Origin: Planctomycetota bacterium
GTDB taxonomy: Bacteria > Planctomycetota > Brocadiia > SM23-32 > JAKLEA01
Direction: 5' to 3'
Length of the DNA stretch: 64,000 bases
Assembly (NCBI GenBank): GCA_022711755.1
Contig: JAKLEA010000003.1
Location: 248,001 to 312,000, forward strand
How positions within the stretch are numbered: the stretch's first letter is position 1; every line of letters begins with the position of its first letter. Shown piece by piece: positions 36,576 through 44,170 of this stretch. The position numbers were made by a program, and so were the translations under genes. The notes beneath the pieces were generated by a model. The model had not been told where the DNA came from and ran no database searches. It worked only from the letters and a program-made list of their open reading frames with translations.

Positions 36576-36581
36576 TTGCCG

Positions 36582-37823
36582 TCAACTCGGGAGCGCCGAC
36601 AAGCTGTACGTGCAGCAGGCCAGCGCCAGAAGCGAGAAGAGCATGGCAAAAATGTAAGCGCACCACGCGGACGCCGAGAGTATTGGAAGCGACCGCCCCG
36701 CAAGCTCGGGAACGGCCTTGCGGCGTTCCAGCACGGCGACTGCCGAGGCTGCGGACGAAGATGCGGAAAGCCCCAACAGCGCGCATATGACCCCGACAAG
36801 CGAGAGTATCGCGCCTTCAACCGTGCCCTTCTTTACCGACACCATGAGAACACCTATTGATATCGGCGTCGCCACCGCGGCCAGCAGGACGGGAAGGAAG
36901 TTGCGGAGCACGGGGTTTATAGCAACCGAGTCCGTCTCCTTTTTCGCGGAAAAGCGATCGCTCTCGTGATCGTGACCGCATACCTGGCAGAAGCGCGCGC
37001 CGTACGTCATCGGAGCCTCGCACTTGTCGCAGATCAACTTGAAACCTTCGGCAATCTCTTCCTTTGCCTTCGCTGCCGCCGGAGCCGCTGAAACCGAAGC
37101 CGCTGCGGCTTGGGGCGGAATCTGCGGTTCGGCCGGCTTCTTTTGCGGCGGCGCATCAGCTTTGACCAAAGGCTTTATTGCGGGTTGAGGCTGCGGTTGC
37201 GGGGGCGCGGGCAGGGGGGCGGCTTTAACGGTCGCCGCCGGGGCCTCCTCCTCGTCCGATCCCTCGTCCGAACCTTCGTCTGAATCCTCCTCGGCCTCAT
37301 CGTCATCCGCGTCCATCACCTGCGGCGGGAGCGCCTCCGGCTCGGCCTCCTGCTGAGGGGCGGGCGCGCCGGCCTGCACTGGGGCAGCGGGGACGCCAGG
37401 CTTGGAATCATCCTCCTCACCGTCTTCCTTGCCGTCGAAGTAGACCACGACCTTGCCCGCTTCGCATGAAGCCCCACATCCCGGGCATTTGCGCGTCTTG
37501 CCGTAGGCGGACGGCGGACCTTCCACCTTGCCGTGGCACTGGGGGCAAAGGAAGCGCAACACCATGTCCGCCCCGCACGCAGGGCATTTGTCCGGCATTT
37601 CCGCAGGAACGTTGTCCGGCGGAAGACCTATGCGGTTTGCGCATTTTGCGCATTTCAGGCGCGGGGTGTATTTTTTCTTCTTGTCCGGAAGAACCTCAGC
37701 CTCCTCAGGCTTCGGCATCGGGCAAATCCTGCCGCACTCACAACGCCAGTCCTTGGCGCGATTTCTGACGGTGATCTTCCCCGACTTTCCGCATTGAGGA
37801 CATTGAACTCTGATCTTCATCAT
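36582..37823 (-). CDS. multi-zinc-ribbon membrane protein with disordered linker
   Basis: A 413-residue protein of unknown function. The N-terminal 130 residues carry several CxxC pairs (CPQCGKSG, CECGRIC, CAKCAN, CPACGAD, CPQCHGK, CPGCGAS), so three or more zinc ribbons. A Pro/Ala/Glu/Asp-rich, probably disordered, acidic linker follows. Another ribbon (CDKCEAP, then CQVCGHD) comes next, and about three transmembrane helices close the protein. ATG 37823 follows GGGGGAAACT; a second ATG lies directly after it. It is divergent from cysK. Similar ribbon-plus-membrane proteins are frequent in Planctomycetota but uncharacterised. Confidence 0.7.
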   Translation of the reverse strand: MMKIRVQCPQCGKSGKITVRNRAKDWRCECGRICPMPKPEEAEVLPDKKKKYTPRLKCAKCANRIGLPPDNVPAEMPDKCPACGADMVLRFLCPQCHGKVEGPPSAYGKTRKCPGCGASCEAGKVVVYFDGKEDGEEDDSKPGVPAAPVQAGAPAPQQEAEPEALPPQVMDADDDEAEEDSDEGSDEGSDEEEAPAATVKAAPLPAPPQPQPQPAIKPLVKADAPPQKKPAEPQIPPQAAAASVSAAPAAAKAKEEIAEGFKLICDKCEAPMTYGARFCQVCGHDHESDRFSAKKETDSVAINPVLRNFLPVLLAAVATPISIGVLMVSVKKGTVEGAILSLVGVICALLGLSASSSAASAVAVLERRKAVPELAGRSLPILSASAWCAYIFAMLFSLLALACCTYSLSALPS

Positions 37824-37860
37824 AGTTTCCCCCGTGGGGCCGATGGTTCTCGCTATGGAT

Positions 37861-37889
37861 ACTTTATGCAGTCGCCCGCGCCATTGCAA
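37861..37889 (-). promoter_or_regulatory. possible promoter for the zinc-ribbon protein
   Basis: Minus strand TTGCAA (37889-37884), 17 bases, TAAAGT (37866-37861). Transcription would start near 37854, about 30 bases before the ATG. The -35 box sits inside the left arm of the large dyad at 37878-37899. Confidence 0.4.
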
Positions 37890-37940
37890 GAAATGGCGCA
37901 TGAGGAATTCCAAGATTTGATCTTGACAATCATGTACATG
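37878..37940. promoter_or_regulatory. cluster of four dyad symmetries, candidate operators
   Basis: Within 63 bases lie four inverted repeats: GCGCCATT-N6-AATGGCGC (37878-37899), GGAATTCC (37904-37911), CAAGAT-TTG-ATCTTG (37911-37925) and CATGTACATG (37931-37940). The third overlaps the cysK -35 box and the fourth lies in its spacer. The first covers the -35 of the divergent promoter. These are natural operator candidates, for example for the Rrf2-family regulator that ends the cysK operon. Confidence 0.55.
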
Positions 37941-37951
37941 AATGATATGAT
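37923..37951 (+). promoter_or_regulatory. cysK operon promoter
   Basis: Perfect TTGACA (37923-37928), 17-base spacer, TATGAT (37946-37951, one mismatch). The start point would be near 37958, about 42 bases before the cysK ATG. Confidence 0.75.
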
Positions 37952-37999
37952 TCGACGTGTGATGATTTGACACCCACGGCAACAGAAAAGGAAAGACAC

Positions 38000-38935
38000 A
38001 TGAGGATTTTTAATGACAACAGTCTGAGTATCGGAAACACCCCTTTGGTCAAACTCAACCGTCTGACCAAAGGGTTGAATGCCACAATCGCGGCAAAGAT
38101 AGAAGGACGCAATCCGGCGTACTCCGTCAAGTGCCGCATCGCCGCGTCCATGATCTGGGACGCCGAGAAGCGCGGCCTGCTGAAGCCGGGCGTCAGCGTC
38201 ATCGAGCCGACCAGCGGCAACACCGGCATCGGCCTGGCCTACGTCTGCGCGGCCAAGGGCTACAAGCTCGCAGTCACCATGCCGGAGTCCATGAGCATTG
38301 AGCGCAGGCGCGTACTCAGGGCGTTCGGGGCCGAAATCATCCTGACCCCCGCAACAGAGGGCATGCCGGGAGCCGTCAGAAGGGCCGAGGAGCTTGCGGC
38401 GGATACTTCGAAATGGTTCATGCCGCAACAGTTCAAGAATCCGGCGAACCCGGACATCCACTTCAGGACCACAGGCCCTGAAATCTGGAACGACACGGAC
38501 GGCAAGGCGGACATCTTCGTGTCCGGGGTGGGAACCGGCGGCACGATCACGGGCGTCAGCCGATACCTTAAGAAGGAGAAGAACGCTCAAGTCAGGGCGG
38601 TGGCCGTCGAGCCGGCGAACTCTCCTGTTCTGAGCGGCGGCAAGCCCGGACCGCACAAGATTCAGGGCATTGGCGCCGGATTCATCCCGCAGGTACTTGA
38701 TCGCTCGCTCATTGACGAGGTCGTCCAGGTTACGGACGATGAGGCATTCGACACGGCCCGTCGCCTGGCGAAGGAGGAAGGCATCACGTGCGGAATCTCC
38801 AGCGGCGCGGCGACCGCGGCAGCTTTGAAGGTTGCCGCAAGGCCGGAGAGCGCTGGAAAGCTGATCGTGGTGATACTGCCCGATTCCGGCGAGCGCTACC
38901 TGTCCACAGTCCTCTACGAACAGGACAACGCCTGA
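38000..38935 (+). CDS. cysK: cysteine synthase A (O-acetylserine sulfhydrylase)
   Basis: PLP enzyme forming cysteine from O-acetylserine and sulfide. The 311-residue protein has the PLP lysine in [11 protein letters not shown] (Lys44), the substrate loop [12 protein letters not shown], the phosphate-binding [10 protein letters not shown] and the C-terminal [12 protein letters not shown]. The SVKCRI signature and the long identical-looking runs ([23 protein letters not shown]) resemble the enterobacterial CysK type rather than the SVKDR type common in other phyla. ATG 38000 follows AAAGGAAAG. First gene of an operon with a cystathionine gamma-synthase-like gene and an Rrf2 regulator. Confidence 0.93.
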   Translation: MRIFNDNSLSIGNTPLVKLNRLTKGLNATIAAKIEGRNPAYSVKCRIAASMIWDAEKRGLLKPGVSVIEPTSGNTGIGLAYVCAAKGYKLAVTMPESMSIERRRVLRAFGAEIILTPATEGMPGAVRRAEELAADTSKWFMPQQFKNPANPDIHFRTTGPEIWNDTDGKADIFVSGVGTGGTITGVSRYLKKEKNAQVRAVAVEPANSPVLSGGKPGPHKIQGIGAGFIPQVLDRSLIDEVVQVTDDEAFDTARRLAKEEGITCGISSGAATAAALKVAARPESAGKLIVVILPDSGERYLSTVLYEQDNA

Positions 38936-39027
38936 ACCTCCCCCGGCGGGGGGACATGGGGCGGCGTCTGATTTCCGGTCCTCGGGGCAGGAGTTGGCCA
39001 CCGTCCGATCATCCGTGGAGAACCGTG

Positions 39028-40182
39028 ATGCGCCCGGAAACCAAGGCAGTCCACACCGGAGTCAGGAAGGACGATCAGTATAACTCCGTAATAACGCCCA
39101 TCTACCCGACCACCACGTTCGAATACACGGACATCGGGAAGAACAAGGGCTTCGACTATACGCGGTGCGCCAATCCGACGCGCCAGGGGCTTGAGGAGAA
39201 CATAGCCGCGCTTGAATCCGGAACGGCGGCGTGGGCCACAGCATCCGGCATGGCCGCCATCTCGACGGTCATACTGACCCTTCGCTCCGGGGATCACATC
39301 GTTGCGCCGAGGGACATCTATGGCGGCTCGTTCCGCCTGATGGCCAAGGTGTTGCCCGGGCTGGGCATCCAGACGAGTTTCATTGACATGCGCGAGCCGG
39401 AGAACGTCTCCGCCGCGCTGCGCTCCAACACGAAAATGGTCTGGATCGAGACGCCCTCCAATCCGCTGCTTTATCTCACGGACGTGGAAGCAGTGACGAA
39501 GATCGCGCGGGAGAAGGGCGTCATGACCGTCGCCGACAACACCTTCGCCACGCCATACTTTCAGCGTCCGCTGGAACAGGGCGTTGACGTAGTGGTACAC
39601 TCGACGACGAAGTACATCAACGGGCACAGCGACGTGATCGGCGGGGCGATAATCGCGAAGGACGAAACGATCGCCCGACACATCAACCTGATGTACCGGG
39701 CGCTCGGGACGGCATGTTCTCCGTTCGACGCGTGGCTGGTCCTGCGCGGCGTCAAGACGCTGCCGCAGCGCATGGAGGCCCACCAGCGCAACGCCATGGC
39801 GATTGCAAGGTTCCTGCAAGGCCATCCGGGCGTGGAGAAAGTCTTCTATCCCGGTCTGGAGAGCCACCCTCAGCGCGAGCTTGCAAAACGCCAGATGAGC
39901 GGCTTTGGCGGGATCGTGAGTTTCGAGGTGAAGGGCGGGCTTGAGGCCGCGCGGGCGTGCCTGAAGGCGGTGAAGGTCTTCACGCTGGCCGTCTCGCTGG
40001 GCGGGGTGGAGGCGCTGATCGAGCACGCGGCCACGATGTCCCATGACGCGATGACGCCGGAGGCGCGGGCGCGCGCCGGCATAACGGACGGGCTGCTGCG
40101 CTGCAGCCCCGGAATCGAGCACCCGGACGACCTGATCGAAGACCTCTCCCAGGCATTGGAATCTGCGAAGGTTCGAACGTGA
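39028..40182 (+). CDS. metB: cystathionine gamma-synthase/lyase family PLP enzyme
   Basis: A 384-residue Cys/Met-metabolism PLP-dependent enzyme. Landmarks are PIYPTTTFEYTDIG, YTRCANPTRQGLEENIAALE, the PLP lysine in HSTTKYINGHSDVIGG (Lys195), and the C-terminal VSLGGVEALIEHAATMSH and RCSPGIEHPDDLI. It could work as cystathionine gamma-synthase (metB), gamma-lyase or beta-lyase, and sequence alone does not separate these. Being directly behind cysK suggests transfer of sulfur between cysteine and homocysteine. GGAG is 7 bases before the ATG. Its stop overlaps the start of the regulator gene. Confidence 0.85.
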   Translation: MRPETKAVHTGVRKDDQYNSVITPIYPTTTFEYTDIGKNKGFDYTRCANPTRQGLEENIAALESGTAAWATASGMAAISTVILTLRSGDHIVAPRDIYGGSFRLMAKVLPGLGIQTSFIDMREPENVSAALRSNTKMVWIETPSNPLLYLTDVEAVTKIAREKGVMTVADNTFATPYFQRPLEQGVDVVVHSTTKYINGHSDVIGGAIIAKDETIARHINLMYRALGTACSPFDAWLVLRGVKTLPQRMEAHQRNAMAIARFLQGHPGVEKVFYPGLESHPQRELAKRQMSGFGGIVSFEVKGGLEAARACLKAVKVFTLAVSLGGVEALIEHAATMSHDAMTPEARARAGITDGLLRCSPGIEHPDDLIEDLSQALESAKVRT

Positions 40183-40622
40183 ACATTGGAACCAAGGCGG
40201 CCTACGCGACCCGCACGGTCTTTTTCCTGGCCCTTCACGCCAGGGACGACCGTCCCGCGCGGATTTCCGAGATTTCGGAAGGAACTGGTGTTCCGGCAAA
40301 TTACCTTGCGCACCTTCTGCCGGAACTCAAGAAGGCGGGTTTCGCCCGCAGCAGGCGCGGCGCAACGGGAGGATACGCGCTGGCGCGGCAGGCGTCATCC
40401 ATCAGCGTCGCCGAGGTGATCGAGGCGATGCAGGGCGGTTGCTCAGAAACGCCGTGCTCCGCCGGCGAGGGCGGCGGCGGGTGTCCGATGGTGGCGAACT
40501 GCGCCCTGGAAAAGCTCTGGCGAAGCCTCAACGAGGCGCAGCAAAAATCCCTCCAGGCCGCCACCTTCGAGGACCTTGTCAACCAGCAACTTGGTGCCGG
40601 GCGGGGAAGCTATACAATCTGA
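40179..40622 (+). CDS. Rrf2-family transcriptional regulator with four cysteines
   Basis: A 147-residue winged-helix regulator (IGTKAAYATRTVFFLALHA, then the helix-turn-helix ISEISEGTGVPANYLAHLLPELKKAG and the wing RSRRGATGGYALA). It carries Cys88, Cys93, Cys102 and Cys108 in the sensor loop. IscR and NsrR use three cysteines there to hold an iron-sulfur cluster; CymR-like members control cysteine metabolism. The GTG start at 40179 overlaps the metB stop (GTGA), so it is translationally coupled. It probably regulates this operon through the dyads upstream of cysK, sensing cysteine status, redox or iron-sulfur supply. Confidence 0.85.
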   Translation: MNIGTKAAYATRTVFFLALHARDDRPARISEISEGTGVPANYLAHLLPELKKAGFARSRRGATGGYALARQASSISVAEVIEAMQGGCSETPCSAGEGGGGCPMVANCALEKLWRSLNEAQQKSLQAATFEDLVNQQLGAGRGSYTI

Positions 40623-40655
40623 AACGCGATCATCCGAGAAAGGCGGGAGAACACG

Positions 40656-40979
40656 ATGAGCATTGTCTGGCTGTTTGTCTTCTGGGCGATGCAGGCCATA
40701 GCCCAGGTGATTTTCAAGTATGGAAGCGGCGTTCCCGATCGCTGGCTTTTGTGTTTCGTCGGGGGGAACGTATTCGGCGCGTCGAGCATCTGGTTCCTGA
40801 TGCTGCTTTACAAGCAATGGAGTCCCAACCTTGCGCTCGGAATGGGGACGGCAGGCGGCTTCCTCGCGGCGCAGGCGGCGCTGGCGATCGTTTTCCGCGC
40901 CGGTGTAACGCCTCTTCAGGGGGTGGGCGCCGCAGCGGTCGCGCTCGGTATGGGGCTGTTCGTTCTTGGCGGAAAATGA
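40656..40979 (+). CDS. small four-helix membrane protein, SMR/DMT-like
   Basis: A 107-residue protein with four predicted transmembrane helices, resembling half-size drug/metabolite transporters of the EmrE type (SIVWLFVFWAMQAIAQVIFKYG in helix 1, ALGMGLFVLGGK at the end). SMR proteins work as antiparallel dimers that export cationic compounds; the signature Glu of EmrE helix 1 is not evident, so another substrate is likely. It follows the Rrf2 gene by 33 bases on the same strand, possibly as the last gene of the operon. GGCGGGAG lies upstream of the ATG. Confidence 0.6.
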   Translation: MSIVWLFVFWAMQAIAQVIFKYGSGVPDRWLLCFVGGNVFGASSIWFLMLLYKQWSPNLALGMGTAGGFLAAQAALAIVFRAGVTPLQGVGAAAVALGMGLFVLGGK

Positions 40980-40990
40980 GCCCCCCGGCG

Positions 40991-43900
40991 TTACTGCCTG
41001 ATGAGCGTCACGCAATCCACGCCGACGAGTATTCCCTTCGACAACTCATTCTTCCCGACGACCTCGAAGCGCAGTCTGCTCGTCCCCTTCTTGAGCGGGA
41101 ACCTGCCCAACGGCTTCTTTCCATCCCAGACGACGGTCGGGGCGTAGGTGTCGAACGTCCCAATCTCCTTGCCGTCCAGCCATAATCTCACGTTGGCATA
41201 GTCCCAGCTTTTCGTGAAATAGACGCTCAACTCGTAATCGCCGTCCTCCGGGACGTCCAACGGCCATGTGAATTCCGCGCCGACTTGCGAGGGATGGAAC
41301 CACAGGTGGTTGCCGCCGCTGAACTGGAATCCGAGTTTCTGGTCGGTGATTGTTCCGAACTTCACGTCGGTCAGGCAGGCGGTCTCGCCCTCAATGGCAT
41401 CCTCAACGACGATGGGCTGCCGACAGATGTAATCAAGGCCCAACGCGCGTCCGCTCGATTTTGCGTCCTTGCCCGCGCAGACAAACCTGAAGGAAGTCTT
41501 TCCGTTGGTCCCCTTAAGCTTCCCTATGCGCAGCCAGTCCTTCACGACCGGCGTCGGGCTGTAGCCGTTTATCTTCCCGGACGGCTGCCCGTTTATAAAC
41601 ACTTCATAATCTCCGCAGTCCGGACCGGTCTGCAGACCGACTGACACGAACCAGTTGCCGGGCGGGATTTCGGCCTCAAGCTCGATGGATTGCCCGTCCT
41701 TGGCCGCAGGGAAACGCAGTTGCCTGCCGGAACTCCATGCGACGCCGACGTCGGAAACAGGCTCCGGCCCGTCGCGCTTGACGACAACGGCCTTCTCCGC
41801 CTCAACGATGTCCTCGAACTGTCGCGTCGCCTCGATCTGGAAGCAGTCGAGAATCGCTCGTCCCTCCTTCGAACAGCGCAGCGTAAAGTCCCCGCGTCCC
41901 TTCGGCAATACCGCCGCGCCGACCTGGGCGAGGTCCCCGCCCCCGAATCCCGAAGGCGTGTCGCCGACCTTGACGCCATTCACGAACAGCTCGAACGCGG
42001 CGGGGTTTTCCACCCCCCGCGCGGTGTGGATGTTCACGATGAACGGCCCTTCGCAAAGGGTTTCCGGTCCGGTGAATTTGAACTCGCGCCCCGCCTTCAC
42101 GATTCCAAGATCAATTGCCCTGCCCCGAGAGAGTTCGTATGGCAGCGCCTCATCTTCAACGATCTTTGCGCCGGATGCGACTTCTGCGGCAAGAACGTCC
42201 TCAGCCTCCACAAACGGCGGTTTCGGAACCTTGCCCCAGGGGCGGCGTTTCTCGACCGGAACCGGCTCGAAAAAGTCCGTCCCGCCGGGCTTCTGATACC
42301 AGTAGGCCACCGAGACGTAATCCTCGTCCCAGTCCAGTACCTTCGTGCCCCAGATGCTTTCGGAGTAGTTCTCAATCGTCGCCTTGAGTTTGTTGCGGAA
42401 CGGGATATCGTCCGGAACGAACCACCGGTAGCAGCAGAACCACGAATGCTCGTAGATGTTCTCGTCGAAGCTGCACGCGAAGAAGGTTTCCTGAAGTTTC
42501 CGGATGCCCCACGCGTCGCCGAAGAAGTCCTCGCTCCCGGTTCCGAAGAAGCTGGGGAAAACGTCGGCGTCAACCCATATTTTCTCGTCGCCCTCGCCCC
42601 ACCAGCTCCGCCATGCGTCGTCAATGCAGAGCGATGCGCCGAGGAAACGCCCCTGCCCGTCGCATTCGATGAACGGATAATCGAATGTCGCGCAGACCTC
42701 CTCTCGGCGGTAATTTGCCTTGAAAAGCATCATGTTCTCCGGCGTTGAATCGAGCGGCGCATGGGAGATCCGCCAACTGAGCGTCATGGGCTTCGTCCCC
42801 TCGTTTTTCAGGATGAAGCGGGCGCTCTTCCGGAACGGCATGGGATAATAGCAGTATCCCTCCCCCCCGATGTAACCGAGGGGATAGGACCTGTAATCGC
42901 GCGGCTCGAAACCCGTTCCGAAGAAGTTAATCAGCGGTGACCATACGCACGGCTTCGCCTCATCGTCGAAATGCGCCGTGAGAAGGGCCTTGCTCAGGGC
43001 ATATCGCTCGTTGCCGGCGCACTTCGCGTGAAATGCCCGGACCACTCGCGGGCCGCGAAGGTCGGCAAGGACAATCTCCTGTCCCGGAGCGATCTCCGCC
43101 GTTTTTTCGATCGTCTCCGTCCCCGGCAGCGCCGGCTTGGGGTCCTTGCCGCGCTCAAGGAACGCCCGGCAAACCTGTGACAACTCGGCGTCTTCGGCGG
43201 CGGTCAACGGGAGGCGGAACGTCTCGATCTCAGTCCGCGCCGGGAAGGTCTTGTAGCCGAAGTGGTAGAAACTCGGCTCGGTCAGGGTAATCACGCAACT
43301 TTTCGCGAAGGGAATCGGGAGGTAGCAGTCCGATGCCTTCATGTCTCCTGCGCCGTCGCGGCGGAACGCGATTGGACGGATGAAGGGCCATTCCGGACGG
43401 GCGGCCAGGTCGTCGGCTTTCGGATCGAACTCGCCCTTTTCGAACATCCCCTTGAAATCCAGTTCCAGCGGCTCGGTCCGCCCGTCAAAGTAGAATCGTA
43501 TCTTGCCTCTCGGATCGGCGGACCATATCCGATAGATGCACCCCGGCCCGGGTATCGTCGCGACGATGTTCTCCGGTGGCCTTGTCTTCGGGTCGGCAAT
43601 GCCGTCAGCCGGCAGGAAGAAGACGTGATTTCGCTCGAGCGGATCAAGAACCCATTCAAGGTCTCCGAAAGGGAAACGCCGCGTATCCGGCGGGATCGCG
43701 AATTTTTCAAACTCTCCCGGCGCTTCTGGACCGAAGTGGATTGAAAGTTTGTGCCCGGCGTCGCCGTTCTCCCCCATGCCGACGCATTCACCCGTTTCGC
43801 GCACGTACTTTGACGCGCGATGATAACTGGAGAACTGCCGCGAAATGACGGCTTCATCTTCCAGGAACGGCAGCCGGTCGAGGTTTCCTATCTGCCTCAG

Positions 43901-44002
43901 GAACCAGACATAATCCCTCTTCTCCCCGGCGCCCGCCGCCGCGCAACAGACAAGAACAGTCAGGACCGCGCGCGAGGGAAGACATGATTTTGCCGACTTC
44001 AT
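40991..44002 (-). CDS. exported GH172 (DUF2961) family glycoside hydrolase with C-terminal binding modules
   Basis: A 1,003-residue protein with an N-terminal signal peptide (about residues 1-26). The central part contains the DUF2961/GH172 core, including FPSFFGTGSEDFFGDAW with Glu491, the conserved acidic motif of this family. Characterised members act on fructofuranose or D-arabinofuranose linkages. Two C-terminal beta-sandwich modules (about 690-850 and 850-1003, ending RLRFEVVGKNE) look like carbohydrate-binding or NPCBM/DUF-type domains. The start ATG 44002 has AGGAG upstream. It is divergent from the DUF6785-type membrane protein gene. Confidence 0.78.
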   Translation of the reverse strand: MKSAKSCLPSRAVLTVLVCCAAAGAGEKRDYVWFLRQIGNLDRLPFLEDEAVISRQFSSYHRASKYVRETGECVGMGENGDAGHKLSIHFGPEAPGEFEKFAIPPDTRRFPFGDLEWVLDPLERNHVFFLPADGIADPKTRPPENIVATIPGPGCIYRIWSADPRGKIRFYFDGRTEPLELDFKGMFEKGEFDPKADDLAARPEWPFIRPIAFRRDGAGDMKASDCYLPIPFAKSCVITLTEPSFYHFGYKTFPARTEIETFRLPLTAAEDAELSQVCRAFLERGKDPKPALPGTETIEKTAEIAPGQEIVLADLRGPRVVRAFHAKCAGNERYALSKALLTAHFDDEAKPCVWSPLINFFGTGFEPRDYRSYPLGYIGGEGYCYYPMPFRKSARFILKNEGTKPMTLSWRISHAPLDSTPENMMLFKANYRREEVCATFDYPFIECDGQGRFLGASLCIDDAWRSWWGEGDEKIWVDADVFPSFFGTGSEDFFGDAWGIRKLQETFFACSFDENIYEHSWFCCYRWFVPDDIPFRNKLKATIENYSESIWGTKVLDWDEDYVSVAYWYQKPGGTDFFEPVPVEKRRPWGKVPKPPFVEAEDVLAAEVASGAKIVEDEALPYELSRGRAIDLGIVKAGREFKFTGPETLCEGPFIVNIHTARGVENPAAFELFVNGVKVGDTPSGFGGGDLAQVGAAVLPKGRGDFTLRCSKEGRAILDCFQIEATRQFEDIVEAEKAVVVKRDGPEPVSDVGVAWSSGRQLRFPAAKDGQSIELEAEIPPGNWFVSVGLQTGPDCGDYEVFINGQPSGKINGYSPTPVVKDWLRIGKLKGTNGKTSFRFVCAGKDAKSSGRALGLDYICRQPIVVEDAIEGETACLTDVKFGTITDQKLGFQFSGGNHLWFHPSQVGAEFTWPLDVPEDGDYELSVYFTKSWDYANVRLWLDGKEIGTFDTYAPTVVWDGKKPLGRFPLKKGTSRLRFEVVGKNELSKGILVGVDCVTLIRQ

Positions 44003-44170
44003 GCTTTCATCTCCTGACGGAAAGGGCTTTTCGCTGGACTGAGTCGCGTCAACCGAATTATAAACTCCGGCGCGCGAACCCGCCGTCCCGATGCGGCTGG
44101 ATTCTATTGCGCGGCCCGGCAGTCCGCAATGACGCGGCGGATTTAACCCCGCAACGCCCTGGAAATCCGG

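Noticed and set aside
37853..39001. 382-codon minus-strand frame opposite cysK
   Set aside because: Antisense shadow of cysK; it also runs through the promoter region.
38788..39027. in-frame upstream extension of metB into cysK
   Set aside because: The reading from 38788 overlaps cysK in another frame; the ATG at 39028 has a good ribosome-binding site and marks the start of homology.
40171..40182. GTTCGAAC resembling a tRNA T-loop
   Set aside because: It is inside the metB C-terminus and there is no tRNA cloverleaf around it. No tRNA was found in the window.
38914..40299. 461-codon minus-strand frame opposite metB
   Set aside because: It is the antisense shadow of a well-supported PLP enzyme, is rich in Arg/Pro/Gly and has no motif.
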